NCBI GenBank assembly: GCA_009741485.1
Contig: CM019238.1
Location: 8,227,477-8,291,476 of the forward strand
DNA: 64,000 nt
Source of the DNA: Malurus cyaneus samueli
Lineage: Eukaryota; Chordata; Aves; Passeriformes; Maluridae
Reading direction: 5' to 3'
Under the pieces are notes generated by a model, which worked only from the letters and a program-made list of their open reading frames with translations, had not been told where the DNA came from and ran no database searches. Positions 60,561 to 64,000 of the stretch are shown one piece after another. A program made the translations under genes and the position numbers. Positions within the stretch are counted from its first letter, which is position 1. Each line of letters begins with the position of its first letter.

Positions 60561-62733
60561 TGTGTGTTCAGCAGCAGAAAATGTAGATGGCTTTAATTTC
60601 TCTTCCTTATCTAAGAAATATTAAAATATTGGCATTTTTATAGGAAATTGGGAAAGTGCACAGCTCACCAGGAGAGGAACAACAGCCACACCACAACCCT
60701 GCTGTGGGAGAGGTCACAACTGGAAGCTGTCACCTCCCATCTTCTTTACAGGCTGTGACATTTGTCTGCTGAAAAAGATCACCTGAATGGCTGAGTAACA
60801 TCATCACCCCCAGATTTCCTCTTGTATTTTGTTTCTTGGAATGAGCACCATGAAGTTGCCTGCCTGCTTTTGTTGGTACTTTATTTTTTTTTTTTTGTGG
60901 TTACCACAGCTGTGACAGCACAAAACCCCAAGCAATCCCAGGCTAACAGTAAGAACACTTTTAAGGCTTCTGCAGGAGTAGACAAGAACCCAGCATGGCA
61001 TATCTACGTGTTTTCCACCCCTCAGGCCGTTTTGTTGTTTGTTCTGCTGCTTCTGGAGCAGAGTTCCACCCTTGGCAGCCTTCCTCTGCAATCTAACACA
61101 CCATCCTTCGGCCCCTTGTGTCCTGAGACTGCGGGAAGCCTTGTCAGCACTTGGTGGGATCAAGCATTTCTGGAGAAAGGAATAACCCCACTGATGAGAG
61201 GAGGAACATCTAGCAGGAGAAATAATTCAAGGTAGCTGTGGAAAGAGAAGGAGGAGCATGGAGAGGAAAGATTAAGGCAGAGGAAGAGGCAGGATCAAAA
61301 GAGAGTAGGGATGACAAGCAAGAGCACAACTGTGGGGGAGAGAACAAGGGAAATGCTGCAGCATCACCAGGAGACTCAAAAATGTTGAGCCTTGGTACAT
61401 TCAGAATTCCGCTTTCCTTTAGAGATCTATAGAACAGTATGTCCAAACACAGTTTTAACATCTACATAGTGGCAAAGCAACTGCTTTTATCCATTATTTA
61501 AATGCAAAGTGTCAAGGTTGACAGCAAAACTTTGCTCTGTGCAAGGGCAGGTGTCTTATTTCCTTTGGGGGAGAAATTCTGCATTTCCTTTCACTGTGTC
61601 TGCAGTGTCTCCTGCAGCTGCACCTTGCAGAAATAATACAGGATGAGATGCACAAGCTTTGTCACACAGGACTGCAGTCAATTCCTGCCTGCTCACATTT
61701 GCCCAAGAAAGGATAGATATTCCTGTGAAAGCAACAGGCAGGTTTGGTATCTGCCTTTTCATATTACCTTTAAGATTAAGAACATAAGTGGTGCTTTAGT
61801 TTTTGTCTTTTAAGATGCCATTTAACTTTCCCAAGCAGCTGATTACACGTTAGGAAGGGGAGGATAGGAGGGTGCTTTTTGTCTTATCTCTGTGATTTAT
61901 GGTTTAGCTCTCAAACCATTGGATTCAGACACCTGAAACCCTCACTCATCTCACCAGCTCTAAAGAGAAAAGTGCTTCTGGTTTTGATTTATTCTAGAAA
62001 TACATATTTTTATTATGAAGCACAAATTTACTATAATGGCTTTCAGATCCCTAAGGAGAAGCTTTTCCAGCCTGCTACACATATCGATAATGTAATACAA
62101 TATATTTTCCCTTATGGCTTTGAAGTGCAGGTCTCAGAAACTCGAAAAAATCTGTTTCAAACTTGTAAGTTACTCCGTGGAGGTGATTTGTGTTGTAATG
62201 CCTGCAGACTGCCCTGTGTATATCAGATGGAAAACATCGCCTCAATATTAGCAATGCTGAAATAAGGAAATCCAATGCTTAGTTTTTACAAATGTTTTCT
62301 TCCCTTTTGGAATATCATTTGTTTTATATCTTCTTCCTTATGGTGACTGGCATGGCACTGTGAGATTGATCACAATATGACATGACAAGAAAAACACCTC
62401 AAAGACACAATATTGTTATCAGAAATAGAGGGACCTTTTTGGCATGAAGAAAGTTTAATGACACAGTCTGGAGGTGTAAATGCATGTGGTTCCCTTTGGA
62501 ATTAAATGTCACTTCTGCTCAGATAAGAAGTGAAGAATGTAAGAGCTGTAAATGGTCAGTGAAAAGACATGACAAGGTTTACCAGGGCTTGCTGAGTGAA
62601 GTCACCTCCTGTGGGTGCCACCAGTGTGACTGAGGGGTTTGGTGGTGGGACTGTCTCCCAGCTCTGCTCAGAGGGAGCCCTGCACAGTGCCAGCACTAGG
62701 CATGACAAACTTCTTCCCCCTCAACAATTTGGG
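60561..62733. other. Unique sequence with unfamiliar open frames
   Basis: The plus frame 60822-61235 (137 codons) begins with a hydrophobic stretch resembling a signal peptide, but much of that is translated T-run (60884-60896). The plus frame 61879-62265 (128 codons) contains an interval, 62047-62164, bounded by tttcag and gtaagt, as an exon would be. Neither matches a family that I know. By my rough estimate a few frames of about 130 codons are expected by chance in 64 kb. Confidence 0.4.
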
Positions 62734-62791
62734 TAGAGTTTAGAAGGGATCTTCACTCCAGATAGAGTTCAGATGTGACCTTCATTCCAGA
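62734..62791. repeat. 29-bp tandem duplication, two copies
   Basis: The unit beginning tagagtt and ending ttcactccaga (62734-62762) is followed directly by a second copy ending ttcattccaga (62763-62791). They agree at 24 of 29 positions. The pair lies about 45 bases upstream of the CR1 copy that begins near 62838. Confidence 0.85.
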
Positions 62792-62837
62792 CCATGTGCT
62801 CAACAGGCTGTGTGGCTTCTCAGTGTCACAGAGTTGG

Positions 62838-63225
62838 GCTGGAGCACTGCTGCTGTGAACACAGACTGAGGGAGCTGGGGTTGTTCAGTCCAGAGAAGGC
62901 TCCAGGGACATCTTATGGCACCTTCCAGCACCTAAAGGTGTTACAAGAGAGCTGGAGAGGGACTTTGGATAAAGTCATGGAGTGATAGGACAAGGGGGAA
63001 TGACTTCTAAGCGATGCAGGGTGGATTTAGATTAGATAAAAGGAAGACATTCTCCCCTGTGAGGGAGGTGAGGCACTGGCACAGGTTGCCCAGGAAAACT
63101 GTGGATTCCCCATCTCTGGAAGCGTTCAAGGCCTGGTTGGTTGGTGCTTGGAGAAACCTGATGTGATGTGGCAGAGGGTGGAATTGGGTGATCTGTAAGG
63201 TCCCTTCCAACCCAAACCACTCTGA
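62838..63225 (+). mobile_element. CR1 LINE, longest copy in the window
   Basis: It starts near gggctggagcactgctgctg and agggagctggggttgttcag, passes through gtgataggacaagggggaat, ggcacaggttgcccaggaaa and tccccatctctggaagcgtt, and ends in gtcccttccaacccaaacca with a degraded terminal 8-mer (ctctgatgg). This spans the end of the second reading frame (reverse transcriptase protein) and the 3' UTR of CR1 in sense orientation. About 390 bases remain and no intact coding frame survives. Minus-strand frames at 63007-63255 and 63032-63220 are shadows of it. Confidence 0.95.
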
Positions 63226-64000
63226 TGGCCTAACCTCTCCCTGCGGCTCCGCCATTGCGGCCTGCTCCCTGGCTCTGGCATGGCCTCCTTCAGCACTCTG
63301 CCATGGAGCTCCAGGGAGGAGATGAGTTTACAAAACAAGGTCAGGGCCAGCAAGGTGCCAAATGGGGCTCAGGTGTGGGCTGGAGGAAGGAGGAGTCTGC
63401 CTGGGATCTCTCTGGGAGCATCCCTGGAGCCATGGCCCTGCAGGGTGTCCCCACAGCCCAGGGCATGGGAGCGCTGTCCAGAAAACCACCTGGTTTCCAG
63501 AAAAGTTGAGGTTTTCAGCAGCGTTAATTTGCTTTGCTTTCAGTGGAGTTTTCAGAAAGGAGAGCTAAGAAATTGGCAAACCTTCAAGATGTTCCAGGAA
63601 ATACAGCATGTTTCTAATTCATGTTATTTGAGCATCTGAGAAGCTTAAAAGCACCCCCATCCCAGTACAGCCATTTCAGAGGCCTTTGGGGGCCAAAGGG
63701 TGGCTTCAGACCCATCTCTGGCTGTAAGTTTGTAATCACCTTTTTGCTGCAGCTTCTCTCAATTTGTGCTTCCCTTTTGCTGCTCTAGGGCCCGTTCGAA
63801 AGCCCACAAAGTTACTGGCAGTGTTGATCTTCCTTGTCTCAGGCACTTTTATTAGATCCTCTGTAAACACTCCCTCTAGTAAGCACATTTTCAAGAACAT
63901 TTTTGGGAAGCAGACAAAGAAGGATTGGGACATTTGTGCAAAGACAACGTTTTGACAGTAGTGAGCCAGACCAAGGGCCAGGAGCTGGCTAAAGGTAGGT
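63226..64000. other. GC-richer unique sequence at the window end, no gene seen
   Basis: GC-richer DNA (63240-63500) carries plus-strand frames in all three phases (63255-63509, 63280-63639, 63362-63568), which indicates few stop codons rather than a gene. No family or repeat is recognised. The window stops in unique sequence. Confidence 0.5.

Noticed and set aside
60822..61235. 137-codon frame with a signal-peptide-like start
   Set aside because: Part of the hydrophobic start is translation of a 13-T run, and the rest matches no family.
63007..63255. Minus-strand frames of 82 and 62 codons
   Set aside because: They are antisense shadows of the sense-oriented CR1 copy.
63785..63810. gttcgaaagcccac as a tRNA T-arm or B box
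   Set aside because: No matching acceptor stem, A box or anticodon arm is found around it.

Overview
The window looks like bird nuclear DNA with no recognisable gene. The clearest taxonomic clue is a set of eight short, 5'-truncated CR1 LINE copies. The best preserved have the avian-type CR1 3' end, where ttccaacccaaaccattcta runs into tandem 8-mers of the type cattctat/gattctac. CR1 also occurs in other sauropsids, so 'bird' is an inference; species and chromosome cannot be read from this sequence.

I compared every open reading frame with the protein families I know and recognised none. The long ones (220 codons at 13778-14440 minus, 214 codons at 34403-35047 plus, 170 codons at 28527-29039 minus) have no familiar domain, and several include microsatellite or homopolymer sequence. 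I also saw no tRNA, rRNA or known microRNA and no CRISPR array. The best reading is a stretch of gene desert or a very large intron: AT-rich, with low repeat load (the CR1 pieces total about 1.6 kb by my boundaries).

Layout. 1-20 kb: AT-rich unique sequence, homopolymer runs near 3.3, 6.6 and 11.1 kb, CR1 pieces at 5.4, 8.2 and 17.3 kb, and several ATTA-dense blocks that resemble conserved regulatory elements. 20.37-20.61 kb: a 37-bp minisatellite. 21-34 kb: unique sequence with a GC-richer block at 28.1-28.8 kb that may be a decayed retroelement. 34.4-35.1 kb: a small CpG-rich island. 38-39.6 kb: two minus-strand CR1 pieces. 40-57 kb: mostly AT-rich unique sequence with one ambiguous base at 45441. 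56.95-57.46 kb: two CR1 pieces head to tail. 62.7-63.2 kb: a 29-bp tandem duplication beside the longest CR1 copy. The window ends in GC-richer unique DNA.

The items most worth checking are the regulatory-like features: ATTA-dense blocks, a palindromic double TCF/LEF-type site at 58009-58024, an 18-bp palindrome at 29397-29414, and several perfect inverted repeats. I found no evidence for a new multi-gene system.
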